A DNA stretch of 64,000 bases from Pseudomonas syringae (GTDB lineage Bacteria > Pseudomonadota > Gammaproteobacteria > Pseudomonadales > Pseudomonadaceae), in assembly GCF_001698815.1 (NCBI RefSeq), contig NZ_LGSI01000041.1, forward strand, positions 1 through 64,000. The letters run 5' to 3'. The notes beneath the pieces were generated by a model, which saw nothing but the letters and a program-made list of their open reading frames with translations, had not been told where the DNA came from and ran no database searches. Positions 8,551 to 17,644 of the stretch are shown in pieces; position 1 is the stretch's first letter; every line of letters starts with the position of its first letter. The position numbers and the translations under genes are program-made.

Positions 8551-9020
8551 TCGCGGTTTTTATCCAACAGGTGGGCGAGGCGCTGACGCTCCTCGTCGGA
8601 AAGTGCATCGCTCTCGTTGCGACCCTGGCCACGGCGACGTACGACAATCACGCCGATTACCAACAGACCGCCGATCAGCAGGCCGGCAGGGCCGAACCAG
8701 AGCAGCCAGGTCCGCGAGCTGAGGGCCGGCTTGTAGCGCACGAAATCGCCGTAGCGATCGACCATGAAATCAATGATCTGCTGATTGCTCTGCCCTTCGC
8801 CGAGCATGCGGAAGATTTCCTTGCGCAGGTCGGCGGCAATCGGCGCGTTGGAATCGGCGATGTCCTGATTCTGGCACTTGGGGCAACGCAGCTCTTTGGT
8901 CAGTTCGGCGTAACGCGCGCGTTCGGCGTCATCGCGAAACTCATAAGCATCGATGGCGGCATGGGCCACGCTTGCGCAGCTCAAAGCGAGCAGGACGGCA
9001 GCGACGCTGCGCCGGATCAC
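8547..9020 (-). CDS. ccmH: Cytochrome c maturation protein CcmH, with a remodelled start
   Basis: CcmH keeps the haem-binding cysteines of apocytochrome c reduced. From a GTG at 9020 the product is 157 residues, the usual size. It has a signal peptide ending in VAHA (residue 21), the motif LRCPKCQNQ with C46 and C49, and a C-terminal membrane helix ([20 protein letters not shown]). The reading frame stays open upstream through three 108-bp REP units to an ATG at 9356 that overlaps the ccmG stop, the usual position of a ccmH start. Translation from there would add 112 residues in front of the signal peptide. I prefer the GTG because it restores a normal signal peptide, but no good ribosome site precedes it, so the true start is open. 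Confidence 0.85.
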   Translation of the reverse strand: MIRRSVAAVLLALSCASVAHAAIDAYEFRDDAERARYAELTKELRCPKCQNQDIADSNAPIAADLRKEIFRMLGEGQSNQQIIDFMVDRYGDFVRYKPALSSRTWLLWFGPAGLLIGGLLVIGVIVVRRRGQGRNESDALSDEERQRLAHLLDKNRE

Positions 9021-9344
9021 CCGTGGGAGCGAGCTTGCTCGCGAAAAGGTCGGTGCATCCGCAGCATGTTTGGCGGCAGGTACATCGCAATCGCGAGCAA
9101 GCTCGGCTCCTACAGAAACTGGCACAACCCGTGGGAGCGAGCTTGCTCGCGAAGAGGCCGGCGCATCCTTACCATCTTTGGCGTCAGTAACGTCGCATTC
9201 GCGAGCAAGCTCGGCTCCTACAGAAACTTGCACAACCCGTGGGAGCGAGCTTGCTCGCGAAGAGGCCGGTACATCCTTACCATCTTTGGCGTCAGTAACG
9301 TCGCAATCGCGAGCAAGCTCGGCTCCTACAGAAGTCCGCCAATA
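9021..9344. repeat. Tandem array of three 108-bp REP doublets inside the 5' end of the ccmH frame
   Basis: Each unit starts with CCGTGGGAGCGAGCTTGCTC and ends with an inverted REP, GCGAGCAAGCTCGGCTCCTA, plus a short linker. Units begin at 9021, 9129 and 9237, an exact 108-bp period (36 codons), so the ccmH frame is kept. The second and third units are nearly identical; the first has diverged in its centre. The array lies between the ccmG stop and the ccmH signal peptide codons. Confidence 0.9.
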
Positions 9345-9352
9345 CAGGTGCT

Positions 9353-9889
9353 TCATTGGCGAGCCTCGTCAACCAACCCCTGATACAACCCAGCCAGTTG
9401 CTCACGCCACACGGTTTCGTCGATCACGCCGACGTACTTGTGACGAATGATGCCTTTGCTGTCGATCAGGAAAGTCTCCGGCGCGCCGTAAACGCCCAGA
9501 TTCAGGCCCAGGCTACCCTGCTCGTCGCGGATGTTGAGCTGATAAGGGTTATGAAAGTCCTGCAGCCATTTCAAGGCGTCGGCGTTCACATCCTTGTAGT
9601 TGATGCCGTAGATCACCACACCTTGCTGAGCCAATTTGTTGAGCACCGGATGCTCGACCCGGCAAGCCACGCACCACGTGCCCCAGACGTTGACCAGCGC
9701 CGGTTTGCCCAGCAGGTCGGCGCGGGTCAGCACCTTGTCGCCTTGCACCTGCGGCAGGGAAAACTCGGGGAATGGCTTGTTGATCAAGGCCGACGGCAAC
9801 TCGGCCGGGTCCAGGTACAGACCACGATAGAGAAACACCGCGACACCGAGGAAAATCGCCAGCGGCAACAACAGGATCCAACGCTTCAT
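9353..9889 (-). CDS. ccmG: Thiol:disulfide interchange protein CcmG (DsbE)
   Basis: The 178-residue thioredoxin-fold protein is anchored by an N-terminal helix (residues 4-22) with its domain in the periplasm. The active site is WGTWCVACRVEHP with C73 and C76. It reduces apocytochrome c/CcmH disulfides during cytochrome c maturation. Its start overlaps the ccmF stop by 4 bp. Length and motif match the family well. Confidence 0.95.
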   Translation of the reverse strand: MKRWILLLPLAIFLGVAVFLYRGLYLDPAELPSALINKPFPEFSLPQVQGDKVLTRADLLGKPALVNVWGTWCVACRVEHPVLNKLAQQGVVIYGINYKDVNADALKWLQDFHNPYQLNIRDEQGSLGLNLGVYGAPETFLIDSKGIIRHKYVGVIDETVWREQLAGLYQGLVDEARQ

Positions 9890-11859
9890 ACCGCCGCCTC
9901 CGCAATGCCCAAGGCGTCACGTACTTTGCTTTTCACCTTGACCCTGTAACGCTTGTCCATCGCCGCCAAAACGCCTCCCAACGCAGTGATCAAACCGCCG
10001 AACCAGATCCAGCGTACGAACGGCTTGACGTGAACCCGTACCGCCCAGGCGCCGTCGCCCAGCGGTTCGCCGAGTGCCACGTACAGGTCGCGAGTGAAAC
10101 CGGCATCGATACCGGCTTCGGTCATCATCGATTGCTGCACGGTGTACAGGCGTTTTTCCGGGTGCAGGATGGTCACTTGTTTGCCGTCTTCAAGGACGCG
10201 AATGGTGGCGCGATCCGAGGTGAAGTTCGGGCCTTGGTAATGTTTGGCGCCGTCGAATACGAACATGTAGCCGCCCAGTTCCATGGATTCACCAGGCGCC
10301 AGACGCAGGTCGCGTTCGGCGCTGTTCTGGCTGGAAAGCACCACGCCCAGGGCGCACACGGCGATGCCGATGTGCGCAACCTGCATGCCCCAATAGCTAC
10401 GGGTCATGCCGCGCGCGCCTTTGATCAGGCCTTTGTGACGAGTCTTGTCCAGCAAATCGCGAACGCCCGCCAGCAATACCCACGCGGCGAGCATGAAGGT
10501 CGCCAGCACTGCCCAGTGGAAATCGTCCATGGCGAAACCGGCGATCACCGCCAGCACGGCGCTGCCGATCAGGACCGGTGCCAGCATGCTCAGCAGCCAT
10601 TTGACCGGCGTGTCTTTCCAACGCACCAGTACGCCGACCGCCATCACCGCCATCAGCAAGCCCATCAAGGGCACGAACAACGCGTTGAAGTAAGGCGGGC
10701 CAACGGACATCTTCGCGCCGCTCAGGGCGTCGAGCACCAGCGGGTACAGGGTGCCAAGCAGGATCATAGAAGCGGCGACTACCAACACCAGGTTGTTACC
10801 CAGCAGCAGGGTTTCCCGGGACCACAGGCCAAAGCCCACATGGCTTTTCACCACCGGAGCGCGGAAAGCGAACAAGGTCAACGATCCGCCCACGACGAAC
10901 AGCAGGAAAATCAGAATGAATACGCCGCGCGCCGGGTCGGAAGCGAACGCGTGAACCGAGGTCAAGACCCCGGAGCGCACCAGGAATGTCCCGAGCAGGC
11001 TCAGGGAAAAGGCCGCGATGGCCAGCAGCACGGTCCAGCTCTTGAACACGCCGCGTTTTTCCGTGACCGCCAGCGAATGGATCAGCGCCGTGCCCACCAA
11101 CCAGGGCATGAACGAGGCGTTTTCCACCGGGTCCCAGAACCACCAGCCGCCCCAGCCAAGTTCGTAATAAGCCCACCAGGAGCCCAAGGTAATGCCGATG
11201 CCGAGGAACGCCCAGGCAACGATGGTCCATGGCCGCGACCAGCGCGCCCAGGCCGCATCGAGACGCCCGCCGAGCAATGCGGCGATGGCGAAGGCGAAGG
11301 CCACCGAGAACCCGACATAGCCCATATAGAGCATCGGCGGATGCACGATCAGGCCAATGTCCTGCAACAACGGATTGAGATCGCGGCCGTTGGCCGGAAT
11401 TTGCGGCAGGATGCGCGAAAACGGGTTGGAGGTCAGGATCAGGAACAGCATGAAGCCGACGCTGATCATGCCCATCACCGCCAGCACTCGGGCCAGCATC
11501 ACCTGAGGCAACTGGCGGGAGAAGATCGAGACAGCGAAGGTCCACGCACCGAGAATCAACGCCCAGAGCAGCAGCGAACCTTCGTGAGCACCCCACACCG
11601 CGCTGAACTTGAAGTACCACGGCAAGGCGCTGTTGGAATTTTCCGCGACGTAGGCTACGGAAAAATCGTCGGTCATGAATGCATAGGTCAGACAACCGAA
11701 AGCGAAAATCAGAAACGTGAACTGCCCCCACGCCGCTGGCTGCGCCAGGCCCATCCACATGCGGTCACCGCGCCATGCGCCCATCAGCGGCACGACGGCC
11801 TGCACGACGGCGAAGCACAGCGCCAGAATCATGGCCAGATGGCCGAGTTCAGGAATCAT
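9886..11859 (-). CDS. ccmF: Haem lyase subunit CcmF
   Basis: The 657-residue polytopic inner-membrane protein has many helices and the tryptophan-rich haem-handling motif WGGWWFWDPVENASFMPW. CcmF with CcmH and CcmI attaches haem, delivered by holo-CcmE, to apocytochrome c. Length is normal for the family. It lies between ccmE (3-bp gap) and ccmG (4-bp overlap). Confidence 0.96.
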   Translation of the reverse strand: MIPELGHLAMILALCFAVVQAVVPLMGAWRGDRMWMGLAQPAAWGQFTFLIFAFGCLTYAFMTDDFSVAYVAENSNSALPWYFKFSAVWGAHEGSLLLWALILGAWTFAVSIFSRQLPQVMLARVLAVMGMISVGFMLFLILTSNPFSRILPQIPANGRDLNPLLQDIGLIVHPPMLYMGYVGFSVAFAFAIAALLGGRLDAAWARWSRPWTIVAWAFLGIGITLGSWWAYYELGWGGWWFWDPVENASFMPWLVGTALIHSLAVTEKRGVFKSWTVLLAIAAFSLSLLGTFLVRSGVLTSVHAFASDPARGVFILIFLLFVVGGSLTLFAFRAPVVKSHVGFGLWSRETLLLGNNLVLVVAASMILLGTLYPLVLDALSGAKMSVGPPYFNALFVPLMGLLMAVMAVGVLVRWKDTPVKWLLSMLAPVLIGSAVLAVIAGFAMDDFHWAVLATFMLAAWVLLAGVRDLLDKTRHKGLIKGARGMTRSYWGMQVAHIGIAVCALGVVLSSQNSAERDLRLAPGESMELGGYMFVFDGAKHYQGPNFTSDRATIRVLEDGKQVTILHPEKRLYTVQQSMMTEAGIDAGFTRDLYVALGEPLGDGAWAVRVHVKPFVRWIWFGGLITALGGVLAAMDKRYRVKVKSKVRDALGIAEAAV

Positions 11860-11862
11860 GGT

Positions 11863-12330
11863 TCAACCCTGCTTGGAAGGTGAAGAAGGCGACGCCGGTG
11901 CAGCCTGACCGCTCTCTTTGAGCGCCTTGGTGACTTCAGGCGGCATGTATTTTTCGTCGTGCTTGGCCAGCACTTCGTCGGCGACCACTACGCCATCGGC
12001 ATTGAGCTTGCCCAGCGCGACGATGCCCTGCCCTTCGCGGAACAGGTCCGGCAGGATGCCGCGATAGGTGATGGTCACCGATTTATTGAAGTCGGTGACA
12101 ATGAACCTGACGTCCAGCGAATCACCGGAGCGTTGCAGCGAACCTTTTTCCACCATGCCGCCGGCACGAATACGCGTGTCGTGCGGAGCTTCGCCGTTGG
12201 CGATCTGGCTCGGGGTATAGAACAGGTTGATGTTTTCTTTCAGGGCACTCAAGGCCAGGGTGACGGCGATACCGACCCCGGCCAGTATCGCGACGATGAT
12301 CAACAGACGCTTTCTACGCAGCGGATTCAC
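11863..12330 (-). CDS. ccmE: Haem chaperone CcmE
   Basis: From a GTG at 12330 the product is 155 residues starting [16 protein letters not shown], the usual N-terminus, with one membrane anchor at about 8-28. The haem-binding site is [12 protein letters not shown] with His124 (covalent haem attachment) and Tyr128. It carries haem in the periplasm from CcmABCD to CcmF. The GTG overlaps the ccmD stop (GTGA). A longer upstream reading from 12447 runs through ccmD and is rejected. Confidence 0.95.
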   Translation of the reverse strand: MNPLRRKRLLIIVAILAGVGIAVTLALSALKENINLFYTPSQIANGEAPHDTRIRAGGMVEKGSLQRSGDSLDVRFIVTDFNKSVTITYRGILPDLFREGQGIVALGKLNADGVVVADEVLAKHDEKYMPPEVTKALKESGQAAPASPSSPSKQG

Positions 12331-12503
12331 TTCTGGCTCTCCCAGCGCAGACGACGCGCCTCTTGTTGCAGATAACGTCGACGCGCCAATACCGGCAGCG
12401 CCACGTTGATCGCCAGCACCGACAGACAAATGCCGTAGGCCGACCAAACGAACAGACCATGGTGACCCATGGCCAGGAATTCACCGAATGAAGCAAAATT
12501 CAT
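12327..12503 (-). CDS. ccmD: Haem exporter subunit CcmD
   Basis: This small gene encodes 58 residues, starting [20 protein letters not shown]. It has one membrane helix and a basic C-terminal tail ([15 protein letters not shown]). CcmD is needed to release holo-CcmE from the CcmABC complex. It overlaps ccmC and ccmE by 4 bp on either side. I recognised it from its position and the WSAYG-helix-RRR pattern. Confidence 0.92.
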   Translation of the reverse strand: MNFASFGEFLAMGHHGLFVWSAYGICLSVLAINVALPVLARRRYLQQEARRLRWESQK

Positions 12504-13312
12504 TGTGCGCCTTCCTTTGCAGAGGGGTGACCCAGGGCTTTGAGCACCTCGGCCTTGACCCAGCTGGCGCGCGCCTCGCGCTTGAGCACCTCAAGACGCA
12601 TGCGTAACAGCAGGACCGCACCAAAGAAACAGTAGAAACCCAGCACCGTGAACAGCAAAGGCAGCCACATTTCGGCGGGCATCGCCGGTTTTTCGGTGAG
12701 GCTGAACGTGACGCCCTGATGCAGGGTGTTCCACCATTCCACCGAGTACTTGATGATCGGGATGTTGATCACCCCGACAATCGCCAACACCGCGCAGGCT
12801 TTGGCAGCGCTGTCACGATTACTGATCGCGTTGCCCAGGGCAATAAGACCGAAGTACAGGAAAAGCAGGATCAACATGGACGTAAGGCGTGCATCCCAGA
12901 CCCACCACGAACCCCAGGTCGGTTTGCCCCAGATGGCACCGGTGACCAGCGCGACGGCCGTCATCCACGCACCGATGGGCGCGGCGCTTTGCAGGGCCAC
13001 ATCGGCGATCTTCATTTTCCACACCAGACCGACCACACCGCAGACTGCCAGCATGATGTAGCAGGATTGGGCGAGCATGGCCGCCGGCACGTGGATATAG
13101 ATGATGCGAAAGCTGTTGCCTTGCTGGTAATCCGGTGGCGCGAATGCCAGGCCCCAGACCACGCCGATACTTATGAAAAGTACCGCTGCGATGCTCAGCC
13201 AGGGCAACAGGCGTCCGCTGATGCCATAGAACCATTTCGGTGAGCCGAGCTTATGGAACCAAGCCCAACTCACGCCGCTTTTAGCGCTGTTTTTCGTCAC
13301 GCTGCCTTTCAT
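12500..13312 (-). CDS. ccmC: Haem exporter / haem-loading protein CcmC
   Basis: The protein has six membrane helices and the WWD motif [12 protein letters not shown], which with conserved periplasmic His residues (for example in YIHVPAAM) holds haem for transfer to CcmE. The ATG at 13312 (270 residues) is preferred because AAAGG lies 7 bases upstream; an earlier ATG/GTG at 13327/13330 would add five or six residues, MMKGGL, which look like a duplication of the MKG start. Confidence 0.94.
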   Translation of the reverse strand: MKGSVTKNSAKSGVSWAWFHKLGSPKWFYGISGRLLPWLSIAAVLFISIGVVWGLAFAPPDYQQGNSFRIIYIHVPAAMLAQSCYIMLAVCGVVGLVWKMKIADVALQSAAPIGAWMTAVALVTGAIWGKPTWGSWWVWDARLTSMLILLFLYFGLIALGNAISNRDSAAKACAVLAIVGVINIPIIKYSVEWWNTLHQGVTFSLTEKPAMPAEMWLPLLFTVLGFYCFFGAVLLLRMRLEVLKREARASWVKAEVLKALGHPSAKEGAQ

Positions 13313-13384
13313 CAAGCCGCCTTTCATCACGGTGTAGCTCGGGTTTTTACTGACAAGTCCGGTGTCGGCCTGTCAGAACCTCAA

Positions 13385-14056
13385 TTATTCGCCGACGCTG
13401 ATTTTCAGGCCAGCCGCTATTGCAAAAGGTGTCAGGGTTACCGCAAGGGCGGTCAGGCTGCCAAGCCAGAGCAGGTAACCGGTGGCTGGCATGCCTTGCA
13501 GAGCTGCCTGCAACGCGCCGCTGCCCAGAATCAATACCGGGATGTACAACGGCAGAATCAGCAGCGCCAGCAACAGGCCACCGCGCTTGAGTCCCACCGT
13601 CAACGCCGCGCCAACTGCTCCCAGCAGGCTCAGTACTGGCGTGCCCAGCAACAACGAAAACAACAACACTGGCAGACAATGGCTGGGTAAACCCAGCATC
13701 AACGCGAGCAACGGCGCCAACAATACCAGTGCCAGCCCGGAGAAAGCCCAGTGTGCCAGCACCTTGGCCAGGACCAGAAGGGCCAGGGGGTGCGACGAAA
13801 GGACCCACTGTTCAAGGGAACCGTCCTCGAAATCACTGCGAAACAGGCCGTCCAGCGAGAGCAGCACGGACAATAGCGCCGCCACCCAGACTAACCCCGG
13901 CGACAAGGTTTGCAACAATTGAGTCTCCGGTCCGACCGCCAGCGGGAACAACGCGATGACGATGGCGAAGAACACCAGCGGGTTGGCCAGCTCTGCCGGA
14001 CGACGGAACAACAGCCGTGCTTCGCGCGCGACCAGCAGGGTAAACACATGACTCAT
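13385..14056 (-). CDS. ccmB: Haem exporter membrane subunit CcmB
   Basis: The 223-residue protein has six predicted membrane helices. N-terminal [21 protein letters not shown] and central [16 protein letters not shown] are typical of CcmB. It is the permease partner of the ATPase CcmA; ATP hydrolysis by CcmAB frees holo-CcmE. Its ATG overlaps the ccmA stop by 4 bp, which sets the start. Confidence 0.95.
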   Translation of the reverse strand: MSHVFTLLVAREARLLFRRPAELANPLVFFAIVIALFPLAVGPETQLLQTLSPGLVWVAALLSVLLSLDGLFRSDFEDGSLEQWVLSSHPLALLVLAKVLAHWAFSGLALVLLAPLLALMLGLPSHCLPVLLFSLLLGTPVLSLLGAVGAALTVGLKRGGLLLALLILPLYIPVLILGSGALQAALQGMPATGYLLWLGSLTALAVTLTPFAIAAGLKISVGE

Positions 14057-14694
14057 ACGGACCACTGCCCCAGATCAATATCCCGATAACCTGCCGGCAT
14101 GCGCGTCAGGGTGTGGTGCGTGGTAAGGACGATCATCCCGCCTCGCTCGCAATGTTCCGCCAGATGATTTTCCAGCTGCGCGACCCCTTGTTTATCCAGT
14201 GCGGTAAAGGGTTCGTCGAGAATCCAGATCGGTGGACTGTCCAGATACAATCGGGCCAGCGCGACCCGGCGCTGCTGCCCGGCCGACAAGGTGTGGCAAG
14301 GCACATCTTCAAAACCGCGCAGACCGACGGCTTCCAGCGCTTGCCAGATTTCCGCAGACTCCGCAGGACAATGCAGGGCGCAGAGCCAGGCGAGGTTTTC
14401 CACCGGGGTCAGCAGATCCTTGATCCCCGCGGCATGACCGATCCACAACAGATTGCGCGCCAGTTCGGCTCGTTGCGCGGCCAACGGTTGACCCTTGACG
14501 AGGATTTCGCCGAAGGTCGGCTGCATCAGCCCCGACAACAACCGCAGCAGACTGGTTTTGCCGCTGCCGTTCGGGCCGCTGATCTGCAGCATGTCACCGG
14601 CTTGCAGGGACAGGTCCAGGTGCTCGAAAAGCACCCGCCAGTCACGCTCGCAGGACAGGTCATGTGCCTGCAAAACAGGGGTAGAACGAGTCAT
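14053..14694 (-). CDS. ccmA: Haem exporter ATP-binding subunit CcmA
   Basis: The 213-residue ABC ATPase has Walker [10 protein letters not shown], the ABC signature [14 protein letters not shown] and Walker [13 protein letters not shown]. It is the first gene of the ccm operon. The start MTRSTPVL at 14694 is chosen because it gives the family's usual N-terminus; 14 extra codons are open upstream. The intergenic region to the divergent fliK-like gene carries the operon's promoter, which I could not pin down. Confidence 0.95.
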   Translation of the reverse strand: MTRSTPVLQAHDLSCERDWRVLFEHLDLSLQAGDMLQISGPNGSGKTSLLRLLSGLMQPTFGEILVKGQPLAAQRAELARNLLWIGHAAGIKDLLTPVENLAWLCALHCPAESAEIWQALEAVGLRGFEDVPCHTLSAGQQRRVALARLYLDSPPIWILDEPFTALDKQGVAQLENHLAEHCERGGMIVLTTHHTLTRMPAGYRDIDLGQWSV

Positions 14695-14815
14695 TGATGA
14701 TTCCAGGCGCTGAGTTGTCGCCTCAAGACACGCCACACAGGGCGCAGGCCGAAGAAATGGCTGTTCAAGTCGGCGTGGAAACGGCCGCTATATTGATACG
14801 AATTCATTGCATATC

Positions 14816-14837
14816 CGGCCCGGTCGCGACCGGGCCG
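14816..14837. promoter_or_regulatory. 22-bp perfect palindrome between divergent ccmA and the fliK-like gene
   Basis: CGGCCCGGTCG followed by its exact complement CGACCGGGCCG lies 122 bp from the ccmA start and 56 bp from the fliK-like start. It could be an operator for a dimeric regulator or a cruciform/transcript hairpin; there is no T tract after it on either strand, so it is not a classical terminator. Confidence 0.5.
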
Positions 14838-14892
14838 CATTATACATGGCATGTCCCGGTACAAGAGGGCAATTTCAACAAGGTCACGATCC

Positions 14893-16539
14893 ATGACAGG
14901 TGATATCACCAGCCTCCAACCGACGACTGCGGCCGCTGCTCTGGTCCGCGCCGGCCTTTCTCCCGCGCAGGTCCTGACCTTGCTGCAACCGATGGAAAAT
15001 CTTCTGCCGCCGGGTGAAACCGTTGATGCCGAGGTGGTGACACTCAAACAGCTGAATCAGAGTTTTCAGTTGCTGCTCAGCCTGGCCACCAGCAATGGCG
15101 GCCAGACCAGCGTTCAGGTGGAAAGCGCCCTGCCCTTCACGCCAGGCACCAGCCTCTCCGTGTCGCAAGCATCCTCCAATACCCTGACGTTGACCTTGCA
15201 GCAGATCAATACCGCGCTGAATAACGCGCAAACCAGCATCGACATCAAGCAGTTGCCGGTGGGCACCCTGCTACAAGGCCGAGTCTTGACCACTCAGATG
15301 AGCAACGATGCGTTGAGTCAAATGAGTAGCGACGCTGCCAGCAGACCCAACGTCCAGCCCGGCGCGCAGCTCACCCAACCGGCGCTGTATCGTTCCATGG
15401 TGCTGCTGCTCAACACCGCGCTGGCCGGCACGACCCTGACCATCGAAAGCCCACAGCCGCTGACTACCGGCACCTTGCTCAGTGCGCAGGTGCGGGGCAG
15501 CCAGGCGTTGAGCTTTGTGCCCCTGCCCAGCCGCCTCGATCAATTGGCATTGAGCCAGCAGCTCACCACCCAGCAGAACCGCCAAGGCTCTCTGGATGTG
15601 CTGATCAATGCCCTGCGCAACCTGCCAGCGTCGAGTCCGGCGATTTCCACGCCTTTGCAGGCAAGCATTAATCAACTACTGGCGGACTTGCCAGACGTCG
15701 AGCAGATGACCAATCCCAAGACTGTCGCCCAGGCCATCAATGCCAGCGGCCTGTTCATGGAGGCCAAGCTGCTCACCGGCCTGAACCCGATGGCCGGTCC
15801 GGACCTGAAAGCCAACTTGATGCGGGTGATTCAACAGATTCTGCCCGGCTTGCCCGGCGGGCCCGGATATGACGCAGCTGCCGCGTCGAACATGCTGACC
15901 CGGTCCATGCCCGGTGCCCTGCGCAGCGTTCTGGGCACCATGGGCCTGGTGGCCGCGCCGGCACTGCCAATCCATTTCCCACTGCCGTCGCGCTCGGTAA
16001 AAGGTGGCGGCAAGGAAGATGATCTGGAGATGCTGCTCAAGCTCGCGGCGGCGGCCGTCTCGCGCCTGCAAAGCCATCAACTGGGTGGGCTGGAGCAGAC
16101 GCGCACCACGGCCGATGGCGGACAGCTGACCACATGGCAGCTGGAAATCCCCATGCGTAATGCCCACGACATCGTGCCGCTGCAGGTCAAGGTGCAGCGC
16201 GAGGACACACCTGAAAAAGACAAGCCCACGGACAAGGACAAGGACGAAAACGAGGGAGGCGAGCCTAGGGAAAAACTCTGGAAGATTGATCTGGCGTTCG
16301 ACCTGGCCCCATTGGGACCGTTACAAGTACAAGCCCAACTGATTCGCGGCAACCTGTCGAGCCAGCTATGGGCCGAGCGCGCTGACAGCGCCGCGTTGAT
16401 CAACAGCGAATTGGGTCATCTTCGCGAGCGGCTGGTGGCGTGCGGCCTCACCGTCGGTAACCTGGAATGTCGCCAGGGCACCCCGCCTCAAGGTGCGCGC
16501 ACCACCCTCGAACGCCGCTGGATAGACGAGAACGCCTGA
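14893..16539 (+). CDS. FliK-like flagellar hook-length control domain protein (second FliK)
   Basis: The 548-residue protein from ATG 14893 (AAGG 9 bases upstream) has a long Gln/Ser/Thr/Leu-rich N-terminal and central part. A charged linker EKDKPTDKDKDENEG precedes a C-terminal domain (about 460-530) with LAFDLAPLGPLQVQAQL and LRERLVACGLTVGNLECRQG, the hook-length control (Flg_hook) fold. The canonical fliK is at 38330-39715, so this is a divergent paralogue. It overlaps the following flhX-like gene by 1 base (TGATG), which suggests a functional pair: FliK-C domains signal to the FlhB cytoplasmic domain to switch export specificity. Confidence 0.8.
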   Translation: MTGDITSLQPTTAAAALVRAGLSPAQVLTLLQPMENLLPPGETVDAEVVTLKQLNQSFQLLLSLATSNGGQTSVQVESALPFTPGTSLSVSQASSNTLTLTLQQINTALNNAQTSIDIKQLPVGTLLQGRVLTTQMSNDALSQMSSDAASRPNVQPGAQLTQPALYRSMVLLLNTALAGTTLTIESPQPLTTGTLLSAQVRGSQALSFVPLPSRLDQLALSQQLTTQQNRQGSLDVLINALRNLPASSPAISTPLQASINQLLADLPDVEQMTNPKTVAQAINASGLFMEAKLLTGLNPMAGPDLKANLMRVIQQILPGLPGGPGYDAAAASNMLTRSMPGALRSVLGTMGLVAAPALPIHFPLPSRSVKGGGKEDDLEMLLKLAAAAVSRLQSHQLGGLEQTRTTADGGQLTTWQLEIPMRNAHDIVPLQVKVQREDTPEKDKPTDKDKDENEGGEPREKLWKIDLAFDLAPLGPLQVQAQLIRGNLSSQLWAERADSAALINSELGHLRERLVACGLTVGNLECRQGTPPQGARTTLERRWIDENA

Positions 16540-16862
16540 TGAGCCAATTGGAACATGCCCCACGCCAGGCAATCGCCCTGAGCTACGACGGCCAGCACAC
16601 TCCGACCTTGAGCGCCAAGGGCGACGACCAACTCGCCGAAGCGATCCTGGCGATTGCGCGGGAATATGAAGTGCCAATCTACGAAAATGCCGAGCTGGTC
16701 AAACTGCTGGCGCGCATGGAACTGGGCGACAGCATTCCCGAACCGCTGTACCGCACGATTGCCGAGATCATCGCCTTTGCCTGGCATTTGAAAGGCAAAT
16801 TCCCCGAAGGCCGCGACCCGAACGCGGCACCGGTGGAGCGGGATATTACGCCGAAGTGGTGA
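16539..16862 (+). CDS. flhX: FlhB cytoplasmic-domain protein (FlhX type)
   Basis: The 107-residue soluble protein aligns by eye with the part of FlhB after its NPTH autocleavage site: AIALSYDGQHTPTLSAKGDD, then VPIYENAELVKLLARMELGD, then ending IAEIIAFAWHLK. It has no membrane domain and no NPTH. Such FlhX proteins can partly replace the cleaved FlhB C-domain in export control in some bacteria. Coupling to the fliK-like gene supports a role in export switching. Confidence 0.85.
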   Translation: MSQLEHAPRQAIALSYDGQHTPTLSAKGDDQLAEAILAIAREYEVPIYENAELVKLLARMELGDSIPEPLYRTIAEIIAFAWHLKGKFPEGRDPNAAPVERDITPKW

Positions 16863-16866
16863 GCAC

Positions 16867-17235
16867 TGTGCTGCGAGCTTGCTCGCGAAGAGATAAGCGG
16901 ATCCTGCCGATCTCTGGAGGCCGTATGCCGCCTTCGCGAGCAAGCTAGCTCCCACCGGTTCAGTGCCGTTGTTGATATGACGCCTACGCGGGCAAGCCTC
17001 GCTCCAACGAATCTTGATTCAATCCCACAGGCTTAGCGCCGTCCTTGTGGGAGCGAGGCTTGCCCGCGAAGGCTTTGTTTCAGGTTCGAAAAATGGCCGG
17101 ATGGCAACATTTCTCCCACCGGCTAACCGCCGTCCTTGTAGGAGCGAATTCATTCGCGAAGCGGTTTGTCAGCCGCCAGAGGCGTCGGCTGGACTGACGC
17201 CTTCGCGGGCGAGCCCCGCTCCAACGGGTCAGCGA
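16867..17235. repeat. REP cluster with several element types
   Basis: This 380-bp stretch between converging genes has no gene of its own. It holds CTGCGAGCTTGCTCGCGAAG (from 16871) with an inverted partner near 16934-16955, CGCGGGCAAGCCTCGCTCCA (16987-17006), its inverse at 17046-17071, a CTTGTAGGAGCGAATTCATT element (from 17134) and CGCGGGCGAGCCCCGCTCCA (17204-17223). Three core variants (AGCTTGCT, GGCTTGCC, GAATTCATT) coexist. Confidence 0.8.
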
Positions 17236-17242
17236 TCGACGC

Positions 17243-17644
17243 TCAGCTGTGATTATTACCATGCAGCTTGGTCATCAGCTGGGCTTCGGCCTGGGTCAGG
17301 CCGCAGGCCTGGGTGAGTTCGTCGATGCTGGCACCCATGCCGACCAGACGCGCGGCCTGGGCGAAGGACAAGCTGGAGGGGTCGCGCTGTTCAAGTGCGG
17401 TAAGCTTGTCGGGCAGCGGCCCGACAATCGCCCGCAGCTCGTGCAAGGCTTCGCCCATCTTCACCGTGCCGTTCTGGAAGTTATCCACGCGCCTGGCCAG
17501 ATCCCGATAACGATGGTCGCGCACGGTATCGGCTTCTGCACGTGCCAGATCAAGCCGGCGCTGGCGCTTGGTATGCGCCAGGAACATTCCCAGGGTCACG
17601 ACCCAGAGAATGCCCAGAAAGATGACAGCAACCTCAAGAATCAA
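17243..17644 (-). CDS. DUF2802 family protein
   Basis: The 133-residue protein has an N-terminal membrane helix (residues 2-23), a coiled-coil-like charged region (about 25-75), and a C-terminal helical motif, LSFAQAARLVGMGASIDELT then GLTQAEAQLMTKLH, which I recognise as DUF2802. It regularly follows cheW at the end of Pseudomonas motility clusters. Its start abuts the cheW stop, so it is the last gene of the chemotaxis operon. Function is unknown. Confidence 0.85.
   Translation of the reverse strand: MILEVAVIFLGILWVVTLGMFLAHTKRQRRLDLARAEADTVRDHRYRDLARRVDNFQNGTVKMGEALHELRAIVGPLPDKLTALEQRDPSSLSFAQAARLVGMGASIDELTQACGLTQAEAQLMTKLHGNNHS

Noticed and set aside
9021..9344. Possible CRISPR-like array
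   Set aside because: The repeats are 108-bp REP doublets directly abutting with no unique spacers and no cas genes.
8571..9383. Plus-strand open frame through the REP array and ccmH
   Set aside because: It is open only because of the same repeat period and has no domain; ccmH on the other strand is clearly the gene.
11863..12447. Longer CcmE starting at 12447
   Set aside because: The first 39 residues come from the ccmD gene in another frame; the GTG at 12330 overlaps the ccmD stop and gives the family start.
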